Shown: piece after piece, positions 16,751 to 26,220 of the stretch
Numbering within the stretch: the first letter of the stretch is position 1
Layout of the letters: every line of letters begins with the position of its first letter
Assembly: GCA_022827905.1 (NCBI GenBank)
Contig: JAJEIQ010000067.1
Location: forward strand, 1-64,000
DNA from: Pseudomonadales bacterium
Lineage (GTDB): Bacteria; Pseudomonadota; Gammaproteobacteria; Pseudomonadales; Azotimanducaceae
DNA length: 64,000 nt
Direction: 5' to 3'
The notes under the pieces: generated by a model
What the model saw: the letters and a program-made list of their open reading frames with translations, nothing else
What the model was told of the DNA's origin: nothing
Databases searched by the model: none
Program-made: the position numbers and the translations under genes

Positions 16751-18029
16751 AGTCAGTCAACGATGGAATTGGCGAGGCCCATCCACCACCGTTCGGCGCG
16801 TTGGCCACCATGCCGCTTTTGAGCAGTGCCTCCGCAAAGTCGATGACGTCTTCGAATCGCCGATCAAACGCCGTTTGCGTGTGTTCCGGCAGGCGCTGCT
16901 TGAACTCGCCTATGATGTTGATGACCTCGCCCTTGGGCAGAATGCCGCCGTGCGCCGTGGCCAAGCCCTGATGGACGGCGGCAACGACGCCCTCGTAGCC
17001 TAGGAACCGCTCCATTCTCTGATCGTAGTAGCTGCGCCGGGCAACGTCGCCCTGCGCAAGCGTCTCTTCCAGTGGAGCGCGGCTAAGGTCCGGCTGCTCC
17101 TGTGCGCTGAGCGCCTTCCAAAGCGACGCCAGATAGTTGTGCAGGTGTTGTGGCCAGCCTCGGGAGGCTTCGGCAAGCTGCTCGGCCCATGTCTCGATGG
17201 CATGGTGGCCTTGGATGCGTGGTGTGGTTGGCGTGCCGACCACTTTGTGCAGTGTCTGGCGCGCGCATTGCAGCGCTTCGCTGGGTGCCAGTCCAGCCAA
17301 ATTGACCACTGCGTTTGCTCCCCACCTTGACACACCGCCCGGTTGGCCTAGGGCGCCTTGACTGTCGCCCGTGCCTGCGCAAACCGCCATGACCGGAAGG
17401 GTCGTTTGGGTGTGCAGCATGTTGAGAGTTCTTGCGCCTTCTGGGGAAACGTCTTGGATTTCGTCGATGAGCAGTATCAACCTGCGCTGGTGCAGAGCCT
17501 TTCCATGGCGGCGCTCAAGGGCCGCGACGCTCGTCGGCACCGGTTCGCTCTTGGTGGAAGTTCTCGACCACCGCCCCTTTAGGAGCGCAAAGCCTGCGTT
17601 CCCGCCTTGGGCTTTCGACACGGAATCTCCGGGGGCTTCCTCGGGAGCGTCCCTCAGTTCAGCGGAAATTAGCGAAAGCAGGCTTTCGCGCCTTGCCAAC
17701 AGGTCCCGGTCCACCTGAGTTGAGACGCTGTCCGGTTGCGAGTTGGTCCAAGCCTCGATTTCGTAGAGCAGTGCGCTCTTGCCAGCGCCCGGCGGACCTT
17801 GGATGAGCAGGGTTTGGCCCGGCGGGTTTCTCAATGCGCGCGCTCGGTTGGCTGGCCCGCTGACGGGGATATTGCCGATGCAGTGCTTTGCCAAGTCGAG
17901 AACCGGCCTTCGGCCCACGAAGGCCAAGGGCCGGTCGCGGTCGGCTTGCGCCGCAAGGGCAGTCAGGAACGCCTTGGCGTCCATGCCCTTGGCCCAGGTC
18001 ACGGAGGCTGTGTTGTCGTCGTTCGACAT
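16713..18029 (-). CDS. AAA-type ATPase of unknown role
   Basis: A 438-residue P-loop ATPase. Walker A is GPPGAGKSALL (Lys84) and Walker B is LILLIDEIQDV at about residue 190. The rest is helical, with a possible winged-helix C-terminus. It resembles the ATPase at 27728-29182 in domain order, in the GAGKSALL and DE-Q patterns, and in the region RMERFLGYEGVVAAVHQG versus RVESMATYEDEATLVAQAF. The two are probably distant paralogues. It is divergent from the NERD-domain gene across 136 bases. No function can be assigned; AAA proteins of this type often act in DNA transactions, transposition targeting or defence. Confidence 0.75.
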   Translation of the reverse strand: MSNDDNTASVTWAKGMDAKAFLTALAAQADRDRPLAFVGRRPVLDLAKHCIGNIPVSGPANRARALRNPPGQTLLIQGPPGAGKSALLYEIEAWTNSQPDSVSTQVDRDLLARRESLLSLISAELRDAPEEAPGDSVSKAQGGNAGFALLKGRWSRTSTKSEPVPTSVAALERRHGKALHQRRLILLIDEIQDVSPEGARTLNMLHTQTTLPVMAVCAGTGDSQGALGQPGGVSRWGANAVVNLAGLAPSEALQCARQTLHKVVGTPTTPRIQGHHAIETWAEQLAEASRGWPQHLHNYLASLWKALSAQEQPDLSRAPLEETLAQGDVARRSYYDQRMERFLGYEGVVAAVHQGLATAHGGILPKGEVINIIGEFKQRLPEHTQTAFDRRFEDVIDFAEALLKSGMVANAPNGGGWASPIPSLTDYVLDQGSAGLEP

Positions 18030-18165
18030 TTTCGACTTGGTGCCTCTATCATCCGTGGTTGCGGCTGCACACCCAAACTATAGCGCAGATTCCCCGGTAC
18101 ACGGGTGGCCATGCCGATGGTTTGCCGTTCGGGGTGGGACTATCGGGCTACAGGAGGCTTGGCTA

Positions 18166-18834
18166 GTGAAACAAAATCCCGGTGAGTGGCTTCGAAGCCA
18201 GATTCTGCACCGAAATCTGGAGGTTGCGCTGTGGACGACGGCGGGAACGGCGTGGCTCGGTGGTGCCGTTTTGGGTCAGTGGTTCGGCCTAATCGCGGCC
18301 TTGCTGCTGGGCGCGGCGTTTCTGGGAAAAGCGTTGTACGTGGAGAAGAGCGGCTGGCGGGTGCCGGACATGAGGAAGGGAGCGCGTGCTGAGGAGACCA
18401 TCGGGCAGGCGATCGAATATGCGCTGACCCGGGACACGTGCGCGGTGGCGCACCATGTGGAGGATGAGGACATCGCGCGGATCGGCGACATCGACCATCT
18501 TGTTGTCACACCGGACGGCCTTTGGGTGATCGAAACCAAGCACGGGCGCGTTCCCAAGTCGGAGTTCCCGGAGACCCTGCGGCGCATCGCAGCCAATGTC
18601 GAGGGCGTGCGGGAGTGGGCGCCGGGTGTGCGGGTCACTGGTTGCCTTGTCTTCGCCAACAAGCAGCGGAGGCGTCCGAAACCGGCCTACAAGCACGGAA
18701 AGGAGACCATCAGGGCGTTCGCTGACCGAACGGCCTTGATGCGGGAATTGCGCAAGAAGGCGCGAGAGACGGGAGATTCCCGGAGGCTCGCGAGGCGCGT
18801 GTGGGAACTCGGCAAGTTGGAGGCGGCCGACTGA
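18166..18834 (+). CDS. membrane-anchored NERD-domain protein
   Basis: A 222-residue protein with one or two N-terminal membrane helices (about residues 20-60, rich in Leu/Ala/Gly) and a nuclease-related NERD domain. NERD proteins belong to the PD-(D/E)XK superfamily; the residues D110 in GDIDHLVV and E123-x-K125 in VIETKHG fit the catalytic pattern, so activity is possible. I chose the GTG at 18166 because AGGAGG lies 8 bases before it; no good ATG exists. The next gene, a polytopic membrane protein, overlaps its end, which suggests the two work together at the membrane. Confidence 0.8.
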   Translation: MKQNPGEWLRSQILHRNLEVALWTTAGTAWLGGAVLGQWFGLIAALLLGAAFLGKALYVEKSGWRVPDMRKGARAEETIGQAIEYALTRDTCAVAHHVEDEDIARIGDIDHLVVTPDGLWVIETKHGRVPKSEFPETLRRIAANVEGVREWAPGVRVTGCLVFANKQRRRPKPAYKHGKETIRAFADRTALMRELRKKARETGDSRRLARRVWELGKLEAAD

Positions 18835-20489
18835 ACCGGCTGGAGCGGGTGGTTCTGTACGCGGAGAACACTGCGCGGAAGTCGGCGCGTGGCCCGGTCG
18901 ATGGCTTGCTTGGCCCGCTCGCTGCCACGACACTCCTGCTGGGCATCCTGCTTCTATGGGCCCGGACCTACGAGCAGTCCTGCGTGGCACTCGCCTCGCC
19001 GGGGCTTGTTTACTTCGCGGTGTTCTGGGGCCTGCTGCAATACCGCCTTGAGCGAAGGCGCTTTGCCATTGAGTACTATCTCGATGGCAACTCGCCATGG
19101 CGCCAGCGGTTGCGGAGGTCGTGGTTGCCGGTGGTGATAAGCATCATTGCGGCGTTGCCGCTCGCCGTTTTTCTTGCGGGGTTCGCCGCACTGGGGCGTG
19201 CTACCGACTGGCTGTTTCTGACCGGCGCCGCAGTGCTGGCGCCGTTGTTGTTCAACCGCGTGTCCGTCTGGCCCGGACGCCATTTCAGGGGTGCCGCCAG
19301 CGGGGGTGCTCTAGCCGCGCCAGCGGGGGTTCTGACATCACGGGTCGCGGGGCATGTGCTCTTGGCACTGATTGTCATCGCGTTCGTCTATTTCAACTCC
19401 TCGACGATTCCCGCTCCTGCCATCATCTACCCCGATTTTCCCGAACGCACCGTTGAGGCGTTCGCCGTGCGAGTCCGCTCGGATTGCGCTGTCGTGGAAG
19501 AGGGACTTCGCGTTGCAGCCGCGCTCGACGGAGCCGGATGGTTCTTTATGACCATTGCGGAGCGATGGACGACCGAAGAGATTATGCTGATCTTCTGGGC
19601 CGCATTCTTCCTGAATGCGGCGTTGGCGATGACCGGGTTCGTCCGCGGGATTGAGGGGGTCATGCTGGTGACCGGTCGCGTTGAGCTAAGAGCGCGAGCG
19701 GGCGGCGCGAGGGACTGCGGGGCAGAAACGAGCACAAGTCGATGGGCGGGGAGGATAAGGCGGGTGACACTCCTGCTCGTTCCCTTGACGGTGCTGACGG
19801 GTGTCGCGCACCACGCGCTCCAACAGCGGGCGGTGGAACGCTGGTCGGCCGAGCTTCGCACCGACGATCGGACGGAAACTCGGCGGGTCATCGAAGTGAG
19901 TGTGGACAGGGCCTTCGCTCCCGCCTACGCCGCGATCCCTGAATTCGTCGGCCGGCACGTTTCCTTTACTGGTTTTCTGGATCAGATAGGGTCAGTTTTT
20001 GGCGAGGACAGATCGCCTGCTGCGGAGCTGTCTCGTATGGTCGGCAGTGCCCGGGAAGTGGCGGTCAAAGACGTTCACCGCACGTTGCGCGAGAACGATC
20101 TGGTCCGGCTCGCGCACCTATTCAACCGAGACGTGGCAGCGCTCCCGCCGGGGCTGCGGAGCGCCTACGAATGGGTGTTGGAACCGGTGCTTGGTAGAGC
20201 CAGGAGTGGATTGATGAAAGCCGTCGGCACAGACCCGAGCGGCGTATTGAGCGAGATGCAGCGGGCGGCGAAGACAGCGGACATCGTGACGCGTGGTTGG
20301 AACCGCTTGGGGTGGATCGTGGCTTCGGGCGTCGGTTCGGATCTCTATGGGAAGGCCCTTCGACAATGGGCGCGTGAAGTTTTGGACCAGGAAAGGGCTC
20401 TTGCTAGGGACGATTTGTGGAGGGCCATCGAGACCGCTGCCCGCGGCAACACCCACGGCGCCAAGAGGAGTCCAGTTCAAGCTCGTTGA
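18801..20489 (+). CDS. polytopic membrane protein of unknown function
   Basis: A protein of up to 562 residues that I do not recognise. Hydrophobic helices are seen near LGPLAATTLLLGILLLW, LVYFAVFWGLL, LPVVISIIAALPLAVFL, LFLTGAAVLAPLLF, VLLALIVIAFVYF, IMLIFWAAFFLNAALAM and VTLLLVPLTVLTG. They are followed by a soluble C-terminal region of about 230 residues rich in Arg/Asp/Glu. The start is uncertain: the open frame begins at a GTG (18801) inside the NERD gene, while GGAGG at about 18821 would suit a start near 18831-18848. Overlap with the NERD gene suggests co-translation. Its stop overlaps the promoter of the next receptor gene. Confidence 0.7.
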   Translation: MGTRQVGGGRLNRLERVVLYAENTARKSARGPVDGLLGPLAATTLLLGILLLWARTYEQSCVALASPGLVYFAVFWGLLQYRLERRRFAIEYYLDGNSPWRQRLRRSWLPVVISIIAALPLAVFLAGFAALGRATDWLFLTGAAVLAPLLFNRVSVWPGRHFRGAASGGALAAPAGVLTSRVAGHVLLALIVIAFVYFNSSTIPAPAIIYPDFPERTVEAFAVRVRSDCAVVEEGLRVAAALDGAGWFFMTIAERWTTEEIMLIFWAAFFLNAALAMTGFVRGIEGVMLVTGRVELRARAGGARDCGAETSTSRWAGRIRRVTLLLVPLTVLTGVAHHALQQRAVERWSAELRTDDRTETRRVIEVSVDRAFAPAYAAIPEFVGRHVSFTGFLDQIGSVFGEDRSPAAELSRMVGSAREVAVKDVHRTLRENDLVRLAHLFNRDVAALPPGLRSAYEWVLEPVLGRARSGLMKAVGTDPSGVLSEMQRAAKTADIVTRGWNRLGWIVASGVGSDLYGKALRQWAREVLDQERALARDDLWRAIETAARGNTHGAKRSPVQAR

Positions 20490-20513
20490 GATGACTTGCC
20501 GACTCTGTATAAT
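20486..20513 (+). promoter_or_regulatory. sigma70-type promoter for the TonB-dependent receptor gene
   Basis: TTGAGA (20486-20491) and a perfect TATAAT (20508-20513) are separated by 16 bases, close to the sigma70 consensus. The receptor ATG is about 49 bases downstream, preceded by GGAGGGA. Confidence 0.7.
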
Positions 20514-20561
20514 GCCGCGCTTTCGTAGTCTGCAGTAAATTCCAAATTGAGGAGGGATAAC

Positions 20562-22961
20562 ATGCGAACGATGCTTGTGGGATCGCTGTTGCTCGGCGCA
20601 GCTGTTTTTTCTCTGAGCGCCCATGCTCAGGGGGGGGGCAGTGAAGACAGCAGGGCCATGCTTGAGGAAATTGTGGTTACGGCGCGGAAGGTTCAGGAAT
20701 CGGCTCAGGAGGTGCCGGTTGCAATCACCGCCATCACCGCGGAACTTGAGCAGTCAAGCATTCGCAACCTGACGGACCTGAACGGCTACGCGCCAAATGT
20801 CACCATAAACCGGGATGGCGGCCGCTCCAACGGCGCGAACATCAACATCCGCGGGATTAGCCCAACGCGTTCGGACGACAACTCCTTCGACGCGCCCATT
20901 GCGGTCATGATCGACGGGGTGCATCTCGGCTCCAATGCTGGCCAGATTCTGGAAAACTTCGACATTGAACGCGTGGAGGTCCTGCGGGGCCCGCAAGGCA
21001 CGTTGTTTGGCAAAAACACGGTCGGTGGCGTTGTGAACGTCATTCGCAGCCGGCCAACCGGCGAGTTCGGTGGCCGCTTCAAGGTGACCGGTGGCGAGAA
21101 CGGGCAACTGGAGTTTCGCGGTGTTCTGAACACCTCGCTCGTGCCGGACGTCTTGGCCGCCAAGTTCTTCGTGACCCACATCGAGGAAGACGGCTACCAG
21201 AAGAACATCACCACCGGTGACGACCTTCCGATCAAGGACTACCAGAACTTCGGCGCAACTTTGCTTTGGACCCCAAATGACCGTTTCGAGGCGACGCTGA
21301 CGGCGGAGAGGTTCAAGGACCAAAGCCAGTTGAACGCCTACCAGACCAACTACAACCTCGCGCCTGGGGTGGAAACCCCGCCGACGGACAACCGGGAAAA
21401 GGACCTCTCCCTCGGTTCGACGACCTGCGCTCTCTTCCCGGAGACCTGCAGAACCAGCTTGGATCGTCCGAATCACTCCGAGAACGACACGGACAACGAT
21501 GCGGACCTCGAAACCGATGCCCTGACGCTCAACATGAGCTACGACCTCAACGACAACATGACGCTGCGCTCCGTGACCGGCTACCGGGACATGACGGAAT
21601 GGCGCATCTACGACTTTGACGGGGCTTCCGCGCCCTTCATCACGATCGAGCGGGACAACGAGTACGACCAGTTCAGCCAGGAACTCCGTCTTGAGGCCCA
21701 GTGGGACCGGCTCTCCGTGATTGCTGGCGCCTACTATTGGGACAGCGAATTCACCCAAGACTGGGTGACCGGCGGGCGGTTCTGGGCCACCCTGTTCGGC
21801 GGCGTGGCCTATACGCCTTCCGTCTGGCAACTCTGCCAAGGCACCAACGGCTTGGATGGGGCCTTCGCGCCCATCGCCTGCGACCTTGGCTTGCCGAATG
21901 GCGTTGAGCCCGGCGGCGACGTGACCCAGATTCTCTACGAAACCCAGGAAACCACTTCGGTCGCCTTCTTTACGCAAGTGGAGTACGACTTGACCGATCA
22001 GCTGGCGGTCCTTGCTGGCATTCGCTGGACGGAGGAGAAGAAGCACTTCGTGGCGGGCCAAAGCTACCTGTCGAACGTGGAGCGTCAGTGGGACAGGAAC
22101 TTTCCGGGCTATGCCGACCTGAAGAACAAGTGGACGGAAGTGTCGCCTAAGCTCGGTGCCACCTACCGGTTCACCGACGACATCATGGTCTATGCGTCCT
22201 ACTCCGAGGGTTTCCACTCCGGCGGATTCTTCGGCGTCAACCAGAATATCCGGGACTTCGAGCGCGACCAGTACGACCCCGAGTTCGCCGAAAGCTGGGA
22301 AGTGGGCTTGAAGAGCACTTGGCTGGAAAATCGCTTGCGGGTCAACATCACCGGGTTCCTGAACGACTTCACGGACAAGCAGGAATCCTTCGTCAAGCTC
22401 GACAACGACACCCGAACCGTCGCCACGGTGTTCGAGAACGCGGCCAGCGTCACCTACAAAGGGGTCGAGGCGGAGGTTCTGTTCGCGGCCACGGAGAACC
22501 TGCGCCTGTTCCTGAACTACGGCCTGCTTGATGCCGAGTACGATGAGTTCAACATTGACATCACGCCGACCGACGACATCGACAATGTCGTCGATGCCTC
22601 CTTCCTCAAGCCCAGAAATGCGCCTGACTTCACCTTGGGCTTGGGCTTCATCTTCAACTATCAGATCGGGCCGGGAGAGCTTGAGGTGTTTGCCAAATGG
22701 TCCGGGAGAGGCGATCAGGAAACCGACGTCCTGAATCTGTCCTCCGGGCGATTGGCCGGTGGTGAGAACGACGACCTGAGCGCGACGATCGGCTATCGCA
22801 TGGATCGCTGGAGCTTTACGGTGTTTGGCACCAACCTGACCGACGAGCGCTGGGAAGTGCCGATCGTGCTGGGTGGCAGCAATACCTCAGCGGCCTTGTT
22901 CATCGTTGGCAATACGAATCGACCCCGCCACATCGGAGTGGAAGTCGGTTTCGATCTGTAA
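20562..22961 (+). CDS. TonB-dependent receptor (tandem copy 1)
   Basis: A 799-residue outer-membrane receptor. The ATG at 20562 follows GGAGGGATAAC. The signal peptide ends near LSAHAQ; then comes a TonB box-like EEIVVTARK, a plug with NIRGISPTR and RGPQGTLFGKNTVGGVVNVI, and a barrel ending in VGFDL with the expected C-terminal hydrophobic residue. It belongs to the sterol/polyketide-type receptor group often seen in Proteobacteria that use lipophilic carbon sources. The gene at 23249 is a full-length paralogue: long blocks such as YASYSEGFHSGGFFGVNQN are shared. It is transcribed from the promoter at 20486. Ligand unknown. Confidence 0.92.
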   Translation: MRTMLVGSLLLGAAVFSLSAHAQGGGSEDSRAMLEEIVVTARKVQESAQEVPVAITAITAELEQSSIRNLTDLNGYAPNVTINRDGGRSNGANINIRGISPTRSDDNSFDAPIAVMIDGVHLGSNAGQILENFDIERVEVLRGPQGTLFGKNTVGGVVNVIRSRPTGEFGGRFKVTGGENGQLEFRGVLNTSLVPDVLAAKFFVTHIEEDGYQKNITTGDDLPIKDYQNFGATLLWTPNDRFEATLTAERFKDQSQLNAYQTNYNLAPGVETPPTDNREKDLSLGSTTCALFPETCRTSLDRPNHSENDTDNDADLETDALTLNMSYDLNDNMTLRSVTGYRDMTEWRIYDFDGASAPFITIERDNEYDQFSQELRLEAQWDRLSVIAGAYYWDSEFTQDWVTGGRFWATLFGGVAYTPSVWQLCQGTNGLDGAFAPIACDLGLPNGVEPGGDVTQILYETQETTSVAFFTQVEYDLTDQLAVLAGIRWTEEKKHFVAGQSYLSNVERQWDRNFPGYADLKNKWTEVSPKLGATYRFTDDIMVYASYSEGFHSGGFFGVNQNIRDFERDQYDPEFAESWEVGLKSTWLENRLRVNITGFLNDFTDKQESFVKLDNDTRTVATVFENAASVTYKGVEAEVLFAATENLRLFLNYGLLDAEYDEFNIDITPTDDIDNVVDASFLKPRNAPDFTLGLGFIFNYQIGPGELEVFAKWSGRGDQETDVLNLSSGRLAGGENDDLSATIGYRMDRWSFTVFGTNLTDERWEVPIVLGGSNTSAALFIVGNTNRPRHIGVEVGFDL

Positions 22962-23074
22962 GGCCATATCGCGACGAGAGCCCTCCCTTTCGTCGGCATT
23001 TGCGCACCACCGCGACTTGCGCTGTTTTGGCTCAGGTCGCGGAGGCCGCACTCCGAGTCCCGATTCGCCTCCTC

Positions 23075-23138
23075 CGCAGTTTCTGCACGGGGACATCTCT
23101 GAATTGCTTTGACACGCAGTTTCGCAGTTTCTGCACGG
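23075..23138. repeat. direct repeat CGCAGTTTCTGCACGG (two copies) between receptor genes
   Basis: The 16-base sequence occurs at 23075-23090 and 23123-23138, 48 bases apart, in the 287-base gap between the two receptor genes. A shortened ACGCAGTTT lies at 23114. The spacing and location suggest operator sites for the second receptor gene. No convincing -10/-35 pair was identified. The rest of this gap holds nothing else that I can support. Confidence 0.5.
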
Positions 23139-23248
23139 TTGACTAGCCGTGCGAAAGCTGCTACATGGTTGCACCTGTCCGAAGCGGTGGACTTAGGGGT
23201 GTTGCCGTCGTGTTCGGTTCAACCAGAATCACGGGGAGGAAAATTTCG

Positions 23249-25654
23249 ATGAGAATCAAAGCACTCGGCGCCATCGTTGGCATGGTGCCACTGGCGGCGG
23301 CAACGCTGCTGAACTTCGGCGTAGCCACATCCGCGGTCGCGGCCGAATCGGAACTGGTCATTGAGGAAGTGATCGTCACCGCCCGGAAGCGGGAGGAATC
23401 GGCGCAGGAAGTGCCGGTTGCGATTACTGCCCTGTCCGGCGAGCTGCGCAATTCGACGATTCGCAACTTGGCCGATGTCAACGGGTTTGCGCCCAATGTT
23501 CAGATTGACGAGGACCCTGGTCGGTCTGGTGGCGCATCCATAACCATTCGGGGCATTAGCCCAACCCGCACTGATGACAACTCCTTGGATTCACCTATTG
23601 CCGTGATGATCGATGGCATCTTTCTCGGCACCCTTTCCGGCCAGATCATCGAGAACTTTGACTTGGAGCGCATTGAGATACTGCGTGGCCCCCAAGGCAC
23701 CCTGTTCGGCAAGAACACGGTCGGCGGCGTGATCAACGTGGTGCGCAGCCGTCCCACCGGGGAGGTGGGCGCACGGGTGAAAGCAACCATCGGCAAGTGG
23801 GGGCAGCGCGAGTTGCGGGGCGTGTTGAATGCTCCGTTATTGAAAGACCAGCTCGCCGCCAAGCTGTTCTACACCACGGTGCAGGCGGACGGGTACCTGC
23901 GCAACACCAACCTGCAGGATGACTTTCCGCAGCGTGACTACAGCAATTACGGTCTCACTCTGCTCGCCACGCCCAACGACTGGGTCGAGGCGCTGTTCAC
24001 CATTGAGAAGTTCAAGGACAATTCAGACATCCGCTCGCCGACCCACAGCAACAACCTGCCGCCCGGGTTGGCGGCACCGCCCAGCGACGTGGCCTCGCCG
24101 GATCTGTCCCACGGCTACCTCGCCTGCTACGGCGGCTTCTCCACCTGCCGCACGGACTTGAGCTTGCCGGGCAAGGAAACGGACATGGACTTCAACGGCC
24201 CGGCGTCCTTCGACGTCGATGCCTACACCCTTAACCTGAATTTCGACTTAAACGACCAACTGCAGGTGGTCTCGGCAACCGGCTATCGCCAGATGGTGGA
24301 GGATCGGCTCATAGACTTCGATGGCGGCAAGGGCAACTACATCACCATCGAACGAGACAATGACTTCGAACAGTTCAGCCAGGAGTTGCGCTTGGAGTGG
24401 ACCACCGATCGGTTGAGCGCGGTGGGCGGCGTCTATTACTGGCGCAGCGAGTTTGAGCAGGATTGGGTGACTGGCGGCGAGTTCTGGTACTCGCTGTTTG
24501 GGGGTGTGGTGAGCAATCCAGACTTGCTGGCAGCCTGCTGGGCAGGGGCCTTTGCGCCGATTGCCTGTGACACCGGTGCGCCGGCCGACGACCCGGGTTG
24601 GCAAGGTCCTGAGCTGACCCAGCTGCTTTATGAAGATCAGGTCACCAAGTCGATTGCCGTATTCGCCCAAGCGGACTACATGATCGTCGATGACTTGACT
24701 CTGACTTTGGGCCTGCGCTGGACCAAGGAGACAAAGGACTTCATCGGTGCGCAGTCCTACTTGGCGCCGGTGTCCCGCGCCTATGTACACAACCACCCGG
24801 GCTTTGCGGACCTCAGCCAGGAGTGGAAGGAAGTCTCGCCGAAGGTAGGCCTTTCCTACCAGCTTCGGGACGATGTTTTGGTGTACGCCTCCTACTCCGA
24901 GGGCTTTCACTCCGGTGGGTTCTTTGGCGTCAACCAGAACACGCGGGACTTCGAGCGCGACCAGTACGACCCGGAGTTCGCCAACTCCTGGGAAGCGGGC
25001 ATGAAGGGGCAGTTCATCGACAACCGCCTTCAGTTCAATGCCACCTTTTTCTACAACGACTTTGACGACAAGCAGGAGCAGGCCGTTCAGCTCGATCCGG
25101 ATACCCGGACGGTGGCCACGGTCTTCAGCAACGTGGCCAAGGCGGTGTATTGGGGCATTGAGCTGGAGTCGCAGTTCGTGTTGAACGAGTACGTTAATCT
25201 GTTCGCCACCTACGGCTACCTCGATGCGGACTACAAGGACTTCATGACGGACCTGAACCCCAATGACGACGGCTTGGGGCAGAACATCGAGGACGCCAGC
25301 CATCTGACGCCCCGCAATGCGCCTGAAAACACCTTTGGCGTGGGCGGCACCGCCTCCTTCCCAGCGGGACCGGGACAAATCGAGCTTTACGCCAAGTACA
25401 ATTTCGTGGACGAGATTGAAACCAACTTGGTCAATGCCGAATTCGGCAAGCTTGATTCGCGCGAGTACGTCAACGCATCGGTGGGCTACAGTTGGAACAA
25501 TATGAATGTCACTCTCTATGGCCGCAACCTGACCAACGAGAGGTACGAAGTCCTGGGCCACATCGGTGGTGGCCAGCCCACCTTCCACCTCTTCGGCGTA
25601 ACCACCGTGTTTCCAGGCCGAAGCTGGGGCTTGGAGTTTGAGATGGAGCTGTAA
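23249..25654 (+). CDS. TonB-dependent receptor (tandem copy 2)
   Basis: An 801-residue outer-membrane receptor, paralogous to the preceding gene. The start is the ATG at 23249 after GGGGAGGA. The signal peptide ends near TSAVAAE, followed by EEVIVTARKREES, the plug with TIRGISPTR and RGPQGTLFGKNTVGGVINVV, and a barrel ending LEFEMEL. Differences from copy 1 are concentrated in the putative extracellular loops (for example after DRLSAVGGVYYW), as expected if the two bind related but different ligands. Its own upstream region has the 16-base direct repeats, so regulation may differ from copy 1. Confidence 0.92.
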   Translation: MRIKALGAIVGMVPLAAATLLNFGVATSAVAAESELVIEEVIVTARKREESAQEVPVAITALSGELRNSTIRNLADVNGFAPNVQIDEDPGRSGGASITIRGISPTRTDDNSLDSPIAVMIDGIFLGTLSGQIIENFDLERIEILRGPQGTLFGKNTVGGVINVVRSRPTGEVGARVKATIGKWGQRELRGVLNAPLLKDQLAAKLFYTTVQADGYLRNTNLQDDFPQRDYSNYGLTLLATPNDWVEALFTIEKFKDNSDIRSPTHSNNLPPGLAAPPSDVASPDLSHGYLACYGGFSTCRTDLSLPGKETDMDFNGPASFDVDAYTLNLNFDLNDQLQVVSATGYRQMVEDRLIDFDGGKGNYITIERDNDFEQFSQELRLEWTTDRLSAVGGVYYWRSEFEQDWVTGGEFWYSLFGGVVSNPDLLAACWAGAFAPIACDTGAPADDPGWQGPELTQLLYEDQVTKSIAVFAQADYMIVDDLTLTLGLRWTKETKDFIGAQSYLAPVSRAYVHNHPGFADLSQEWKEVSPKVGLSYQLRDDVLVYASYSEGFHSGGFFGVNQNTRDFERDQYDPEFANSWEAGMKGQFIDNRLQFNATFFYNDFDDKQEQAVQLDPDTRTVATVFSNVAKAVYWGIELESQFVLNEYVNLFATYGYLDADYKDFMTDLNPNDDGLGQNIEDASHLTPRNAPENTFGVGGTASFPAGPGQIELYAKYNFVDEIETNLVNAEFGKLDSREYVNASVGYSWNNMNVTLYGRNLTNERYEVLGHIGGGQPTFHLFGVTTVFPGRSWGLEFEMEL

Positions 25655-25693
25655 GCCCATTTAGCCAAAACCTATCAGAATCGCAAGAACGCG

Positions 25694-25939
25694 CTAACCC
25701 AGATGTTGCGACCTAGGGCAGTCGTTGGCCGGAGGTGGGCACGTGAGGGATGCCCGCGTGGACCGGCACTGCGGCTGGTGATTTACAACGGCACCAGACC
25801 CTGGTCTGGTGAGCCTGATCCGCTCGCGAAATTGCCTCCCGAAGTGGCCGAGGAGCCGCTGGTCTGTTCGGGTCCAGTGCTCAAGATCGCCCAGGAAGTT
25901 CCGATCCATGACGGCTTGCCACTGTTTGTCACCGGTCAC
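25694..25939 (-). pseudogene. possible decayed YoeB/Txe-type toxin
   Basis: A GTG start overlaps the antitoxin stop (GTGA), the usual layout of Phd/YefM-toxin pairs. The first 30 residues contain DLEHWTRTDQRLLG, resembling the D-x-WxxTD...L opening of YoeB/Txe mRNA interferases. After that the frame loses similarity. A neighbouring frame gives FASGSGSPDQGL, which looks like the next family block, but the C-terminal catalytic Glu/Arg/His/Tyr residues are not found in any frame. I think the toxin is frameshifted and dead. An inverted repeat CACCAGACC-CT-GGTCTGGTG at 25791-25810 lies inside it. Confidence 0.4.
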
Positions 25940-26220
25940 TCGCTGGCCAAACCGAGACTGCGTCTGAGTTCTGGGAGGTAGAAGGCTTCGCCCTCACCAC
26001 GATTTGCCCTTTCGCTCGCTTCAATCAAGCGGCGGGCGTTTTTCGGCGAGCGCAACAGATCGGCGGTTTCAAGCCATCCGGTGAGCTCTTCAGCAGCGAT
26101 GAGGGCGACCGCCTCCTTGCCGCGACGCCGGATTAACACCGGTTCACGTGTGTCTGTGGCCTGATCCATCAGCGTGGCCAGGCGCTTTCTGGCCTGCGTG
26201 TAGCTCGTCTCGTGAATCAT
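25936..26220 (-). CDS. type II antitoxin, Phd/YefM family
   Basis: A 94-residue antitoxin. The N-terminal DNA-binding domain reads SYTQARKRLATLMDQATDTREPVLIRRRGKEAVALIAAEEL, the hallmark Phd/YefM pattern (Tyr-x2-Ala-Arg, then a strand with Val-x-Ile-x-Arg and Ala-Val). The C-terminal half (DLLRSPKNARRLIEASERANRG) would wrap the toxin. The partner gene downstream looks degenerate, so this protein may persist as a lone repressor. No clear operator palindrome was seen in the upstream 50 bases. Confidence 0.87.
   Translation of the reverse strand: MIHETSYTQARKRLATLMDQATDTREPVLIRRRGKEAVALIAAEELTGWLETADLLRSPKNARRLIEASERANRGEGEAFYLPELRRSLGLASE

Noticed and set aside
25703-25981. Plus-strand open frame opposite the antitoxin/toxin region
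   Set aside because: No ribosome binding site and no family resemblance; it overlaps a well-supported antitoxin.
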